Notes: generated by a model from the letters alone, not told the origin. Positions 1 to 9,358 are shown, counted from the stretch's first letter. The stretch is 35,210 nucleotides of DNA from an uncultured bacterium (GCA_937910695.1 CALEMW010000055.1:1-35210); one strand, 5' to 3'. Made by a program: numbers and translations.

Positions 1-147
1 ACACAAGGCCAGGCAATGGGTCGAACCGGTGATACACAATTTCGATGGCACAACCGATGATTTCCACCTAGGGGGTGCAGATCATTGTCTGGATTTCTAT
101 ATTGTGAGATCTCATGAGCCTGGATCATTCGAGGAGAGGTCGTTGTT
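1..147. other. 5' edge, no gene recognised
   Basis: This stretch precedes the spondin-domain gene. An open frame crosses it, but it runs on into the downstream gene in another frame and has no family-like sequence. A purine-rich ribosome binding site (GAGGAGAGG, 131-139) lies 8 bases before the ATG at 148. The region is less GC-rich than its surroundings, as expected for a leader or promoter, but I cannot place a convincing promoter. Confidence 0.5.
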
Positions 148-1089
148 ATGGGGATCCGAATCTTCTTCGCCTTCTGGCTGCTCGCTGTCGGAGCCGTCGC
201 CGTGTCCGCAGCCCCCGTCCACCCCGCCGTCTATGATGTGACCTTCGAGGCGACATGGAGTGCTTCGACCCACCCGACCACGTTCCCACCCAACCCGCAT
301 TTCTCCTGGCTGATCGGCGGCACCCACGACGATCAGGTCGTCTTCTGGGCGGAGGGGGAGCTCGCCAGCCTCGGTATCAAGCGTATGGCCGAGTGGGGCA
401 GCACGACGCCCCTGGACCTCGAGGTGCTCTCTGCCGTCTCGGCCGGTCACGCCGGCGAAGTGATCGAAAGCACGACCTACCCCGTGTCGCCGGGCTCGGT
501 GAGCACGACCTTCACCGTCACCCCGGAGACGCCCCTCGCTACGATCGTTTCGATGATCGCTCCGAGCCCGGACTGGTTCACCGGTGTGGCCGGTCTCGAT
601 CTTCGCGATGGAGACGGCTGGTTGGCGTCGCTGATCGTCGACGTGTTCCCCTACGATGCCGGCACGGACAGCGGCACGGGTTACACTTCTTCGGACCAAC
701 CCACTTCGCCGCCGATCCCCATCGCGGCCATCGATGGGACGCCCTTCACGCCGGGTGTCCCGGTCGGGACGCTGACCTTCACCTTGCAGACTTCGGCCAC
801 GGACGTCCCCGAGCAACCAACCACGGCATTGACAGTCTCCCCCAATCCCTTCAATCCCCTCGCAACCATCCGCTTCGAATCCCCCGAACCCCGGACCGTC
901 GTCATGACGGTTCACGATCTGCGCGGACGCGCCATTCGTCGCCTGTGGGAAGGTGTCGCCGTCGGGGCCGTACTGACGACATGGGACGGCCGCGACGACG
1001 ATGGACGCGCCATGCCCTCGGCCGTCTACCTGATCCGTACTGTCGGTGTCGATGTGAATGAAACGGTGCGGGCCTCGCTGGTGCGCTGA
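148..1089 (+). CDS. Secreted spondin_N-domain protein with C-terminal sorting domain
   Basis: This is an exported protein of 313 residues. Residues 1-21 form a signal peptide (MGIRIFF then a hydrophobic run ending VSA). Residues about 24-210 match the spondin_N fold: an early Y-V-T-F-A-W pattern, [10 protein letters not shown], a [17 protein letters not shown] block, the diagnostic [10 protein letters not shown] near residue 140, and a PYDAGTDSG block near 170. Spondin_N is the F-spondin amino-terminal domain and also occurs in bacterial extracellular proteins, usually with no known function. Residues about 228-313 form an NPFNP-type domain ([13 protein letters not shown], then V-DLRGR and [18 protein letters not shown]), as found on secreted cargo of FCB-group bacteria. 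The start has a strong ribosome binding site 8 bases upstream. The protein is probably cell-surface or released; its ligand is unknown. Confidence 0.85.
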   Translation: MGIRIFFAFWLLAVGAVAVSAAPVHPAVYDVTFEATWSASTHPTTFPPNPHFSWLIGGTHDDQVVFWAEGELASLGIKRMAEWGSTTPLDLEVLSAVSAGHAGEVIESTTYPVSPGSVSTTFTVTPETPLATIVSMIAPSPDWFTGVAGLDLRDGDGWLASLIVDVFPYDAGTDSGTGYTSSDQPTSPPIPIAAIDGTPFTPGVPVGTLTFTLQTSATDVPEQPTTALTVSPNPFNPLATIRFESPEPRTVVMTVHDLRGRAIRRLWEGVAVGAVLTTWDGRDDDGRAMPSAVYLIRTVGVDVNETVRASLVR

Positions 1090-1165
1090 GATCCGCCCTC
1101 GTTCCGCAGGCAAGGGATATGATATCTTCGCCATCGGCGATAATCATCTCTTCCCGGAGCCCTCC

Positions 1166-2305
1166 ATGACCAACAAGACCGACCCTCGCCTCGCGGAACT
1201 CCGCGGGAACATCGACGCCCTCGACGGCGAACTCATCGCCTTGCTGGCCCGCCGTCTTGACCTGGTGGCCGCCGTGGCCGAGCGCAAGATCGACCTGGGC
1301 CTGCCTGTGTATGTCCCCGAACGCGAAGACGCCATGTTCCGCAGCCGCCGCGCCGAGGCGGAGGGGCGAGGTGTTGCTCCCGACCTGATCGAAGACCTGC
1401 TACGGCGTATCATGCGCGAGTCCTACAGCACCGAGGGCGCCCGTGGCTTCCGTTGTGTTCTGGATGATCCGCGTCCGGTCGTGCTGGTCGGCGGCCGGGG
1501 CCAGATGGGCCGTCTGCTGCACCGGGCGTTCACGGCTTCGGGGTTCGAAGTGAGGATCCTCGAGCAGGAGGACTGGGACCACGCGGCCTCGATCTGCGAA
1601 GGCGCAGGGCTGGTGCTGATCGGCGTGCCCATCCACGCCACCTTGGAGGTGATCGAGGCCTGTCGCGGTCTCGTGCCGCCAGAAGCCGTGCTGGCCGATA
1701 TCTCGAGCCTCAAGGCCGGGCCGGTCGCAGCCATGGGCGCGGTCCATCCGGGGCCCGTCGTGGGGCTGCATCCGATGTTCGGACCGACGGTGGGTACCCT
1801 CGCCAAACAGGTGGTGGTCTGTTGCCACGGCCGTGACGAGGCGGGTTACGGTTGGCTCCTGGATCAGATCCGTACCTGGGGTGCGTCCATCGTCGACGCC
1901 GAGCCGGAAGTGCACGACCGCTTGATGGGCACGGTCCAGGCTCTGCGTCACTTCGCCACCTTCGTCTACGGGACGCATCTGATGGCCGAAGACGTGGACC
2001 TGTCCCGGATCCTGGCCATGAGTTCGCCCATCTACCGCCTCGAGCTCGGCATGGTCGGGCGGCTCTTCGCCCAGGACCCCGATCTATACGCCGACATCAT
2101 CTTCGATTCGCTCGAAGGCCCCGGCCTGGCCCGTCGCTATCGGGAGAGGTTCGACGAGGCCCTGGCGCTGTACGAGGCCGGTGATCGCGACGGTTTCAGG
2201 GAGAGGTTCCGAGAGGTGAGCGAGTGGTTCGGTCCGCTGGCGCAGACGTTTTTGACCGAGAGCAGTGCCCTGTTGGATCAGGCCCGGGACAGATTGAAGA
2301 TCTGA
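1166..2305 (+). CDS. tyrA: Chorismate mutase / prephenate dehydrogenase fusion (T-protein)
   Basis: This bifunctional cytoplasmic enzyme of tyrosine synthesis has 379 residues. It converts chorismate to prephenate and then, with NAD, to 4-hydroxyphenylpyruvate. Residues 1-95 are an AroQ-type chorismate mutase ([19 protein letters not shown], then V-ERK and the [10 protein letters not shown] block). From about residue 105 comes the dehydrogenase, with the dinucleotide motif [13 protein letters not shown], then [37 protein letters not shown] and [14 protein letters not shown] segments. Order, length and wording closely follow the enterobacterial T-protein (373 residues). I chose the ATG at 1166 because GGAG lies at 1157-1160 and the chorismate mutase domain starts right after it; the same frame is open 108 bases further upstream, but that extension is unlike the family. 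It stands alone, convergent with the gene at 2332. Confidence 0.95.
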   Translation: MTNKTDPRLAELRGNIDALDGELIALLARRLDLVAAVAERKIDLGLPVYVPEREDAMFRSRRAEAEGRGVAPDLIEDLLRRIMRESYSTEGARGFRCVLDDPRPVVLVGGRGQMGRLLHRAFTASGFEVRILEQEDWDHAASICEGAGLVLIGVPIHATLEVIEACRGLVPPEAVLADISSLKAGPVAAMGAVHPGPVVGLHPMFGPTVGTLAKQVVVCCHGRDEAGYGWLLDQIRTWGASIVDAEPEVHDRLMGTVQALRHFATFVYGTHLMAEDVDLSRILAMSSPIYRLELGMVGRLFAQDPDLYADIIFDSLEGPGLARRYRERFDEALALYEAGDRDGFRERFREVSEWFGPLAQTFLTESSALLDQARDRLKI

Positions 2306-2331
2306 AGGTTGTTCAGGTTTTCGGCTTCGCC

Positions 2332-3189
2332 TCAGTCTCTGTGCTGGAATTCGATGACCTGCGTAGCGCCGGTTTCGGCCAGCACTTCGAGCAAGGTGGC
2401 GATACGCAACGCTCGGTCGTCGAGGCCCTCGGTCGCGGCAGTCAGTCGGGCGAGGAACGCGTCTCCATCGACGCGGTCGGTATCACCGGCGACCACGATG
2501 AAACTCTCGACGCCCGGGGTGCGGTCCAGAACCCAGCTCCGGGCAGCATCGCGATCGGGCACGGCTTGTGGGACGCCGCCGGGCAGTCGGGGCAGGGGCT
2601 GGTCGAGGTCGTTGGGATAGACAACATCGACGTCGCCGTCGGGGCCGATGTGGACGACCAGAACGTGGGCGTCGGCGGCCAGGGAGAAGGTCAGCTGGAA
2701 ACGCTCGCCGCTGCGCAGCACACCGGCGTCTTCGATGGCATGGAAGCCTCGCGCCCCATCCGAACTATGACCCATGGAAACGACGCCGGGATTGCGGATG
2801 AAGCTCTTGTCCGCCAGCCCGCGGGGCAGCAGCAGCGCCATGGCGAGGACGGCGGCGATGGGCAGCAGCAGACTCGCTCGGAAGAAGCGATGGGAGCGCC
2901 CGCCCTTTTCGTTGCGGTCCAGGGGATGGGAGCGCTCGATGACGGCGAGCAGTTCGACGTAGCTGGCACGCTCGGCCATCTCTTCGACGGCGGTCAGCAC
3001 GGTGTCGGGCCAGGTTCCGTCGAGCGGCAGATTCCACGCAGCTTTCCGCTCGATCACCTGGAGCTCATGGAGCAGATTCCCCAACCCCACGTCGGCAGCC
3101 AGGGCTTCTTCAGCGCGCCGGCGTTCGTCACCCTCGAGGGATTCGAAGGCGAGGACGAGTTTCCTGAGGGATCTGTCTGAGTTCGTCAC
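2332..3189 (-). CDS. One-pass membrane protein, likely anti-sigma factor, DUF4384-like outer domain
   Basis: This 285-residue protein has a soluble amino-terminal part (1-100, charged and mostly helical), one membrane segment (about 104-122, ASLLLPIAAVLAMALLL) preceded by positive residues (DRNEKGGRSHRFFR), and an outer domain (about 130-285). The outer part carries LRSGERFQLTFSLAADAHVLVVHIGPDGDVDVVYP split over two strands, typical of DUF4384-like domains. The charge pattern puts the amino terminus in the cytoplasm. The start is GTG at 3189 with GAGG 8 bases upstream. It lies 82 bases downstream of an ECF sigma factor gene on the same strand, the usual place for a cognate anti-sigma factor. 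No zinc-binding HxxxCxxC motif is visible, so it is not a ZAS-type anti-sigma. The anti-sigma role is inferred from position and topology; the domain call is from memory. Confidence 0.65.
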   Translation of the reverse strand: MTNSDRSLRKLVLAFESLEGDERRRAEEALAADVGLGNLLHELQVIERKAAWNLPLDGTWPDTVLTAVEEMAERASYVELLAVIERSHPLDRNEKGGRSHRFFRASLLLPIAAVLAMALLLPRGLADKSFIRNPGVVSMGHSSDGARGFHAIEDAGVLRSGERFQLTFSLAADAHVLVVHIGPDGDVDVVYPNDLDQPLPRLPGGVPQAVPDRDAARSWVLDRTPGVESFIVVAGDTDRVDGDAFLARLTAATEGLDDRALRIATLLEVLAETGATQVIEFQHRD

Positions 3190-3271
3190 GGTATCGACCT
3201 CGCGGTTCCAGTCTCCGTATCCGGCGTCCGATCATGGAAGAACACCTCGTCCGTCCCAGAATAGTTGCAGT

Positions 3272-3898
3272 TCATTCCCAGGACGAATCCTCGAGATCAT
3301 AGTGGGCAGCCAGGCATTCCCGCACCGCGGTGCGGGCCCTCCGGATCCACGAGCGGACGGTGTTGAGGGCCGTGTCCAACCGCTCGGCGATCTCCTGGTA
3401 GCTCTGCTCCTCGAACAGCAGCAGATGGAGGGCGTCGCGGTGCTCGGTGCGGACGAGGCGGTCCAGGCACGTCTCCAGAGCATCGCGGGCCTCCACCGTC
3501 TCGATCATTTCCGAGGGGTCGAGATCCCCGGGCAGGTCCATGCGTTCGAGGATCTCCTCGCCGATCTCACCGCTCGTCCAGCGACCTTCGTGCTGCTTCT
3601 GTCGGCGGTAGAGGTTGATGAGCAGGAAGTAGCTGCGCTTCTGGAACCACGACCAGAAACAGCCGGGCCAGCGGTACTCGAAACGGCCGCGGCCCAGCTC
3701 CTCGACGATCTTCAGCAGCACCTCGTGGGTCCAGTCGTGGCGTAGGTCGTCGTCGCGGGTCAGCCGCGTCGCCATGAGATAGACGGGACGGTGGGTCGCT
3801 TCGAGGAAGTCGTGGACGGAATCCGGATTGCCGCAGGAAAGTCCGTTGACCAGAGACTCTTCCCGCTCGTCGGCCGGGAACGGCGGCGATCCGTTCAT
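3272..3898 (-). CDS. ECF-type RNA polymerase sigma factor
   Basis: This 208-residue protein has the two-domain layout of extracytoplasmic-function sigma factors, which direct RNA polymerase to a small regulon. The sigma-2 region is about residues 30-100 (RPVYLMATRLTRDDDLRHDWTHEV in two pieces, then FWSWFQKRSYFLLINLYRRQ), and sigma-4 is about 150-205 (a conserved SYQEIAERLDTALNTVRSWI helix-turn-helix followed by RRARTAVRECL). Its ATG overlaps the stop codon of the TPR-CHAT gene by four bases (ATGA), so the two are translationally coupled, which is unusual for a sigma factor. The membrane protein gene at 2332-3189 follows. The likely role is a sigma factor whose release or synthesis is tied to the CHAT protein; the target promoters are unknown. 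Confidence 0.9.
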   Translation of the reverse strand: MNGSPPFPADEREESLVNGLSCGNPDSVHDFLEATHRPVYLMATRLTRDDDLRHDWTHEVLLKIVEELGRGRFEYRWPGCFWSWFQKRSYFLLINLYRRQKQHEGRWTSGEIGEEILERMDLPGDLDPSEMIETVEARDALETCLDRLVRTEHRDALHLLLFEEQSYQEIAERLDTALNTVRSWIRRARTAVRECLAAHYDLEDSSWE

Positions 3899-6800
3899 CG
3901 CCAGTCCCCGGCGGCGATGAAGCCGGCCCAGCTCGCGGGGTGGGTGCTCTGCCTTGCTGCGCGCCGCTCGGCGAGGACGGCCCGCGAGGCGGCGCGCACG
4001 GCGTGGGCCGTGTCGGTCCGATCCCGCAGGCGGCTACGGTAAAGGGCCGTCATCCAGGCGTCGGCTGCGCGGTCGTCGACGTTCCAGAGACTCATGATCA
4101 CCGTGCGGGCACCGGCGAGTGTAAAGGCGCGTCGCAGCCCGAACACGCCTTCGCCGCGATCCTTCAGGGCGCCCAGGCCGGTTTCACAGGCTGAGAGAAC
4201 GGCCCAGTCGACCTGGCTCAGGTCCAGGGCCGAGACTTCTTCGGCCGTCAACAGTCCATCGTCGGCACCCGAGGTTGCCTGGCGCCAGCCGTTGGCACCC
4301 GTGAGGGCCAGGCCCGAGAATACGAGGGGCGAGGCGGCGTCCGCCCGGTCGATGCCGCCCGGTACGAAGAACCCATGGGTGGCCAGGTGCAGCACGCCGT
4401 GATCCAGCAGGTTCGCCTTGAAGGCGGATTCGGTGGCCCGGTCACCGGTCAGAACGTCGACGGAGGCGCCGGTGGCGGCGGCGAGATCCCGCCAGAGACG
4501 GCAGACGGTTTCGATCTCGGTGTTGACGTGGGGCAGGGGTGCGAAGGTGAGGCCGTCGAGGACGGATCTGCGGGCGTCGGCGACCGTTCGGTCTGCCGGA
4601 CCGTAGTCGGCATCGCCCACCACGAGCAGGCCGGATCCGGACCTGTGGAGACGGTCGTCGGCGAGGGAACGCTCGGTGTCCAAAACGTGGAAGAGAAGGT
4701 TTTCATCCACGAGGTAGCGGTCGTCGCCGAAGGGCAGGGAGATCATGTTGACCAGGTGGAGGCTGCCGTCGAGCACCAGGAACACGCGTTCGCCGTGGTC
4801 GAGAAGAGGCGCCACGGGGTCCCAGATTGTTTTCCGGAGCGCGGTGCCGGCGGTACGGTACGACATCAGGTTCGCGGCGGGATCGTTGGCGAGGCGAAGC
4901 ATGCCGCGATCGGATCCTGATTCGCGCTCCCCGGAACCATGGCGGATCTGATCCTGCCAGTCGGTGACCAGGGCGTCGATGAGGTCGGCGGGGCCGAGGT
5001 CGAGGCACACGGGCTGAGCCGTGGGGCCGGCCAGCACGAAGGCTTTGTATGACGCGGTCCCATCACCGAATTCCGTGGTGGATTCCTGCTCGTAACGTAC
5101 GTAGGCGACCAGAGCACTGCCCGGATCCAGCCTGTCCCGGACGTCAGAAAAAGCGATCGGTGCCGGCGTGACGGAGGTGCGGCTACCGGCATCGGATAGG
5201 GCGAGACGGCGTTCGTCGGCCTCGATCTCGGCGCGGGCGTCGGTGATCAGGTGCCTGTAGCTCGCGACGTCTTCCCAGCCGGGTCCGCGGAGTACGAGGT
5301 TCGACAACCGTTCGCGGAGTTCTAGGGATCGGCTCAGCAGCGAATCGGTCGCCGCCGTTTCGTTGTTCGTCAAGCGTCGCCGTCGGGTCGTCACTTCGTC
5401 GAGGACGGCGGCACGCGAGTGGATCAGCGCCTGCCAGACCTCGACCGTGTGCTCACCCCGCTCCCCCGGTTCCAGCATGGAGAGGGCGAAGTCCAGACCC
5501 ACGGTGCGGCTGCGCGCATAATCGAGGGCGTGGGATTCGGACAGCACCCGCATCGTCGCGTGCAGGTGGTCGAGGCTGATGGCCTCGGCGCGCAGGGCGT
5601 CGTGGAGGGCCTCATCGTCACGACCGAGTCGGCGCAAGGCGCGGGCCCGCAGCACCAGCGCCTCGGCCAGCAGGGGGTGGGATTCACCCAGGCGAGAGGC
5701 GACGATCTCACCGGAACGTTCAGCGAACGCCAGGGCCCCTGGGGGATCTCCGAGACGGAGCCTCAGTTCGCCGGTCCGTTGGAGAACGGAACAGAGTTCG
5801 GGCGAATCGGGGTCTCCGATCTGTTCGGAGATCGCCAAGCTGCGTGCGAGGATGTCCGCCGCTTCATCGAGTCGTTCGAGTTCGATGAGGCAACGGCCCA
5901 TCTCCAGGAGCGTGGCGGCGGACTCGGGATTGTCAACGCCCCAGGACGTCTCGATGATGCGGAGCGAGCGACGGTAGATCTCCAGGGCGCCCGCTGGATC
6001 ACCGACGCCGCGGTGGGCGGCGGCGAGGGGGTCGAGAGCATAGGTGATCTGGTCGTGCTCCGGTCCGTAGAGGGTTTCGAGACCGGCTAGCACCATTTCG
6101 AAGATCGGGATGGCCCCGTTGCTGTCTCCCATGTCCAGGTAGACGATGCCGAGGTTGAGCCCGGCCAGGAGCGTCCGTTCGTGGTCGGGTCCGAGCTTCG
6201 CCTTGAAGATGTTCACGGCCTGCTCTTCGGCCCGGAGGGAGGCGACGTATTCCCCCATGTAGCCCAGCACTGTGGACAGGTTGTTGTAGGTCTCGCCGAC
6301 CCACTCGTGGTCGGGCCCGAGGAACTGCATGCGGATGGCGAGGGCCCGTTCATGCGCCCGACGCGCTCTGGAGTAGTCGCCGAGCTGGACCAGCACATTG
6401 GCCAGGTTGTTGAGGGTGGATGCGAGGTCGGGATGATCGCCGCCGTAGGCGATCTCCTGCATGGCAAGGGCGCGCTCGTAGGACCCGAGCGCCTCCTCGT
6501 AGCGCCCGAGGCGGCGCAGCGCCACGCCGCGGCTGCTCGTGAGTACGGCGATGGCCTGCTCGTGGCCCACCGCATCGGCGACGAGGTTGGCGATGGCCTG
6601 GTCGTACACGGGCAGGGCGCGTTCGCACTCGCGCCGTTCGTTGAGCAGGTTGGCTAGGTGCATCAGACTCGCCGAAGTCGCGGGGTGGTTCAAGCCGAAG
6701 ACTTTGGTTTTGATGGCCACCGCACGTTCCGCCATCTCCAGGATGAGCGGGTCCATGTTGCGCCCGCTGCGGTAGCCGGCTTGGACGAGCTGTTCCAGGA

Positions 6801-7053
6801 TATCGGCTTCGGCAGGGGAGTCGTCGGCGCCGGCCTGCCGAAGCTCGGTGAGCAGGGAATCGCCGAGGGCGAAGGTATCATCGTAGCGGCTCTCGGCGAT
6901 GAGGCTCTGCAGTTCCGCGACCGCGGTGGTGTCGGTCAGAGCCGGACTCTCGGCGTGGGCTGGGGTCGAAATGACTGCGGCCGCAAGACAGATCGCCAGG
7001 ACCTGTCCAAGGCTCCAGCGCCGCAGTAAGTGATTGTGATCGTGTTGGTTCAT
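3895..7053 (-). CDS. Exported TPR-CHAT caspase-like protease
   Basis: This is a large protein of 1052 residues. Residues 1-34 look like a signal peptide (basic start, then LAICLAAAVISTPAHA), so the protein is probably periplasmic. Residues about 100-480 are tandem tetratricopeptide repeats of the 42-residue kind (repeated A-YNNLS, HPDLASTLNNLANVL, LGDYSRARRAHERALAI). The carboxyl-terminal third is a CHAT domain, a caspase-family peptidase fold, with the likely dyad H893 (HLATHG) and C956 (LSACETGLG), followed by GVFGLRRAFTLAGARTVIMSLW. CHAT proteins of known function are proteases such as separase and the TPR-CHAT Csx29 of type III-E CRISPR. The gene is first in an operon with a sigma factor (4-base overlap) and a membrane protein. 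A GTG one codon upstream (7056) is an alternative start; neither has a strong ribosome binding site. Confidence 0.9.
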   Translation of the reverse strand: MNQHDHNHLLRRWSLGQVLAICLAAAVISTPAHAESPALTDTTAVAELQSLIAESRYDDTFALGDSLLTELRQAGADDSPAEADILEQLVQAGYRSGRNMDPLILEMAERAVAIKTKVFGLNHPATSASLMHLANLLNERRECERALPVYDQAIANLVADAVGHEQAIAVLTSSRGVALRRLGRYEEALGSYERALAMQEIAYGGDHPDLASTLNNLANVLVQLGDYSRARRAHERALAIRMQFLGPDHEWVGETYNNLSTVLGYMGEYVASLRAEEQAVNIFKAKLGPDHERTLLAGLNLGIVYLDMGDSNGAIPIFEMVLAGLETLYGPEHDQITYALDPLAAAHRGVGDPAGALEIYRRSLRIIETSWGVDNPESAATLLEMGRCLIELERLDEAADILARSLAISEQIGDPDSPELCSVLQRTGELRLRLGDPPGALAFAERSGEIVASRLGESHPLLAEALVLRARALRRLGRDDEALHDALRAEAISLDHLHATMRVLSESHALDYARSRTVGLDFALSMLEPGERGEHTVEVWQALIHSRAAVLDEVTTRRRRLTNNETAATDSLLSRSLELRERLSNLVLRGPGWEDVASYRHLITDARAEIEADERRLALSDAGSRTSVTPAPIAFSDVRDRLDPGSALVAYVRYEQESTTEFGDGTASYKAFVLAGPTAQPVCLDLGPADLIDALVTDWQDQIRHGSGERESGSDRGMLRLANDPAANLMSYRTAGTALRKTIWDPVAPLLDHGERVFLVLDGSLHLVNMISLPFGDDRYLVDENLLFHVLDTERSLADDRLHRSGSGLLVVGDADYGPADRTVADARRSVLDGLTFAPLPHVNTEIETVCRLWRDLAAATGASVDVLTGDRATESAFKANLLDHGVLHLATHGFFVPGGIDRADAASPLVFSGLALTGANGWRQATSGADDGLLTAEEVSALDLSQVDWAVLSACETGLGALKDRGEGVFGLRRAFTLAGARTVIMSLWNVDDRAADAWMTALYRSRLRDRTDTAHAVRAASRAVLAERRAARQSTHPASWAGFIAAGDWR

Positions 7054-7105
7054 CACAGGTTCCGGGAACGGCGCCCTGGTGAATGTGATTGCACGTATTC
7101 GAATG

Positions 7106-7135
7106 AGTGTAGCATTGATGACGGCGGTTTGTCAG
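7106..7135 (-). promoter_or_regulatory. Possible sigma-70 promoter of the TPR-CHAT/sigma operon
   Basis: On the minus strand CTGACA (7135-7130) is followed after 18 bases by TACACT (7111-7106), about 50 bases before the start codon. The match to TTGACA/TATAAT is moderate (5 of 6 and 4 of 6). It lies in the only non-coding gap upstream of the operon. Confidence 0.4.
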
Positions 7136-7160
7136 TTGGGAAGGTGAGGAACGCTGGCGA

Positions 7161-9257
7161 TCAGCGCCGATCCTGCTCCACATCGATGATGATCGTCTCG
7201 CAGTCAGGGGCGTTGCGGGCGCCGGCAGTTCGGATGCGGTCGAGACGGCCTCGTTCGAACGAAAGGATCCAGTCGCCGAAGTCACCGTCGAGATATCCGT
7301 GTCCCTCACCGTCGTCGTCGTACCAGCGCCCTTCGGCGCGTCCCGCTTCGTCGGGGTTGACCAGGACGGTCAGGATATCCCACGGCTCAGCCGTGCTCTG
7401 AACGATGGGGCCGAGGGGCAGGACAGCGCCGTCTTTCAGCATCAACCGCGGCAGATCGGGATCGTCACGGGTGCCGAACACGTCGCCCGTCACATCTCGC
7501 CAGTCCCCGGACGGCAGCGTCGTTGTCGGGGAGCCGTCGCCCGGATCCGTGTTCGCGATCACCAGCAGGTCGTCGCCGATCAGCCAGGCATCGTCCACCG
7601 CTCGCAGGCTCGGGTCGGCGGGATCGGCGAAGAACAAGGGACGCCATACGGGCAAACCCGTGGTCCAAGCCTCCTGGAACACCGTGTACAGGTAGGGCAG
7701 CAGTCGGTAGCGGCCTTCCAGTGCCCGACGGCTGGTCGTTTCGACGTGGGCCGCAAACGCCCACGGCTCCTTGTCGATGTTGCCCTTGCCGGTGTGCCCG
7801 CGGGCAAAGGGGAACAGCGCGCCGAAGCCCATCCAACGGGCGAACATGTCCCCGTCGCCGGCCTCGCAGAAACCGCCGATGTCGGGGCCGGCGAAGGGCT
7901 GTCCCGAAAGACCCAGGTTCAGCACCATGGGGATCGAGGCGTCGAGGTGTTCCCACGACGCCACGTTGTCGCCGGTCCAGGTGGCGGCGTAGCGGTGTCC
8001 GCCAAGGAAGCTCGCCCGTGTCAGGACGAAGGGGCGGCGGTCCGGACGCGCGGCGGCCACACCCTCGAACGTGGCCTGGGACATGAGCATGCCGTACACG
8101 TTGTGGTAGCGGGCGTGGGTGCCGGGTCCGCCCAGCTCGTCGTCGGCGAGGTGGACGTTGTCTTCGGGCATGGTCCATTTGGCGGTCTCGAACACCGCGG
8201 GCTCGTTCATGTCGTTCCAGATGCCGTCGAGGCCGCTGTCGAGAAACTCCCAGTAAAGGCCAGACCACCAGCGTCTCACGTCGGCGCGGGTGAAATCCGG
8301 GAAAACACAGTCGCCGGGCCAGACCTTGCCGACGAAGGGAAGACCGTCGCGGTCGCGGACCCAGGCATCGATGGCGTTGCCGGAGTCGTAGACGTGATAG
8401 CCGGGCAGCACGGCGATGCCGGGATCGACGATGGCGATGGACCGGAAATCCATGGCGTGCAGGGCGTCGTTGGTCGCCTGCGGGTCGGGGAAGTCGTGGG
8501 GCTGGAAGGTGAAGCTGCGGTAGCCGTCCATGTAGTCGATGTCCCACCAGATCACGTCGCAGGGAATGCGCTTCTCTCGGAAAGTGCGGGCAACCTCGAG
8601 CACGCGGTCGTCCGGGGTGTACGAGTAGCGGCACTGGTGATAGCCCAGGGCCCAGCGTGGGGGCGGGGGCATGGTGCCGATCAAAGAGGCCAGGCGGACG
8701 AGGACCTGCTGTGGAGAGTCGCCTTCGATGATGATGATCGGAAAGGCTGGGCCGTCGGCGGCGAAGAGGATGCCGTCGGTCAGATCGATCAGGCAGCGGT
8801 AGCTCGTGTCGGCGAGTACGCCGAACGCCGTACCGTCGGCGCGCACGGCGAGCACCCAGGGGTGGGACTGGTAGAGGCTCAGGTTCTTCGCTCCGTATGC
8901 GTAGGAGTCGGTGTTCCAGCATATGGTGCGTGTGCCGTTACGGCGCAGGGGACCGAAGACCTCGCCGGTTCCGTAGAGATCGGTGCCCGAGGCGATGGCG
9001 ACGCGGGCGGCGTGACGACCCTGGCGGCGCATGAAGACGAGGGCAACGGGTGCTTCGACGAGGGTTGTGGTTGCAGGCAGAGGGCCGACGATCGAAAAAG
9101 AGGGGAGGGCGGAGTCGCGGGCGGTAGCGTCCGCGTGGATCCGGACGACGCCTACGCTAAGGTGCTCGAATACGGCAGCGGTCGCGGACGAGGCGATCAC
9201 CAGAAGCGAGAGGACCAGAGATGATAGGAATGTCGTCCGCTGAAACAAGGGAGCCAT
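7161..9257 (-). CDS. Exported glycoside hydrolase family 31 (alpha-glucosidase-like)
   Basis: This 698-residue enzyme belongs to GH31, the retaining alpha-glycosidase family (alpha-glucosidases, alpha-xylosidases, transglycosylases). An amino-terminal signal (RTTFLSSLVLSLLVIASSATA) predicts export. The order of parts is a beta-sandwich domain, then the catalytic barrel with PPRWALGYHQCRYSY, DVIWWDIDYMDGYRSFTF, the nucleophile motif DGIWNDMNEPAVF (D349), RPFVLTRASFLGGHRYAATW and the acid/base region WTGDN (D430), then a carboxyl-terminal beta domain ending in a DUF5110-like strand-rich tail. I chose the ATG at 9257 because GAGG lies just upstream and the signal peptide begins there; the frame is open 48 bases further. 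Substrate is not predictable from the sequence alone, but the WDIDYM and WNDMNEP motifs are those of alpha-glucosidases. It is transcribed on its own, divergent from the chemoreceptor gene. Confidence 0.93.
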   Translation of the reverse strand: MAPLFQRTTFLSSLVLSLLVIASSATAAVFEHLSVGVVRIHADATARDSALPSFSIVGPLPATTTLVEAPVALVFMRRQGRHAARVAIASGTDLYGTGEVFGPLRRNGTRTICWNTDSYAYGAKNLSLYQSHPWVLAVRADGTAFGVLADTSYRCLIDLTDGILFAADGPAFPIIIIEGDSPQQVLVRLASLIGTMPPPPRWALGYHQCRYSYTPDDRVLEVARTFREKRIPCDVIWWDIDYMDGYRSFTFQPHDFPDPQATNDALHAMDFRSIAIVDPGIAVLPGYHVYDSGNAIDAWVRDRDGLPFVGKVWPGDCVFPDFTRADVRRWWSGLYWEFLDSGLDGIWNDMNEPAVFETAKWTMPEDNVHLADDELGGPGTHARYHNVYGMLMSQATFEGVAAARPDRRPFVLTRASFLGGHRYAATWTGDNVASWEHLDASIPMVLNLGLSGQPFAGPDIGGFCEAGDGDMFARWMGFGALFPFARGHTGKGNIDKEPWAFAAHVETTSRRALEGRYRLLPYLYTVFQEAWTTGLPVWRPLFFADPADPSLRAVDDAWLIGDDLLVIANTDPGDGSPTTTLPSGDWRDVTGDVFGTRDDPDLPRLMLKDGAVLPLGPIVQSTAEPWDILTVLVNPDEAGRAEGRWYDDDGEGHGYLDGDFGDWILSFERGRLDRIRTAGARNAPDCETIIIDVEQDRR

Positions 9258-9358
9258 GGAATACCTCGGATTGTCGTTGCCGCTCATCCTACACGACGAT
9301 TCCATCGGGTGCCCATTCTACATCGATATATAACCAGCTACGAACACCTCGATAATGC

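Noticed and set aside
112..1134. 340-codon open frame antisense to the spondin gene
   Set aside because: Composition is typical of a GC-rich shadow (many R, G, D, H), it has no family motif, and the plus-strand frame has a signal peptide and two clear domains.
2332..7053. Type III-E CRISPR (Craspase) locus
   Set aside because: The TPR-CHAT plus sigma pairing recalls it, but there is no repeat array, Cas7-11, Cas1/Cas2 or Csx30/31-like gene, and the CHAT protein has a signal peptide.
7299..9224. 641-codon open frame antisense to the GH31 gene
   Set aside because: It lies wholly opposite a gene with intact GH31 catalytic motifs and shows only a low-complexity shadow sequence.
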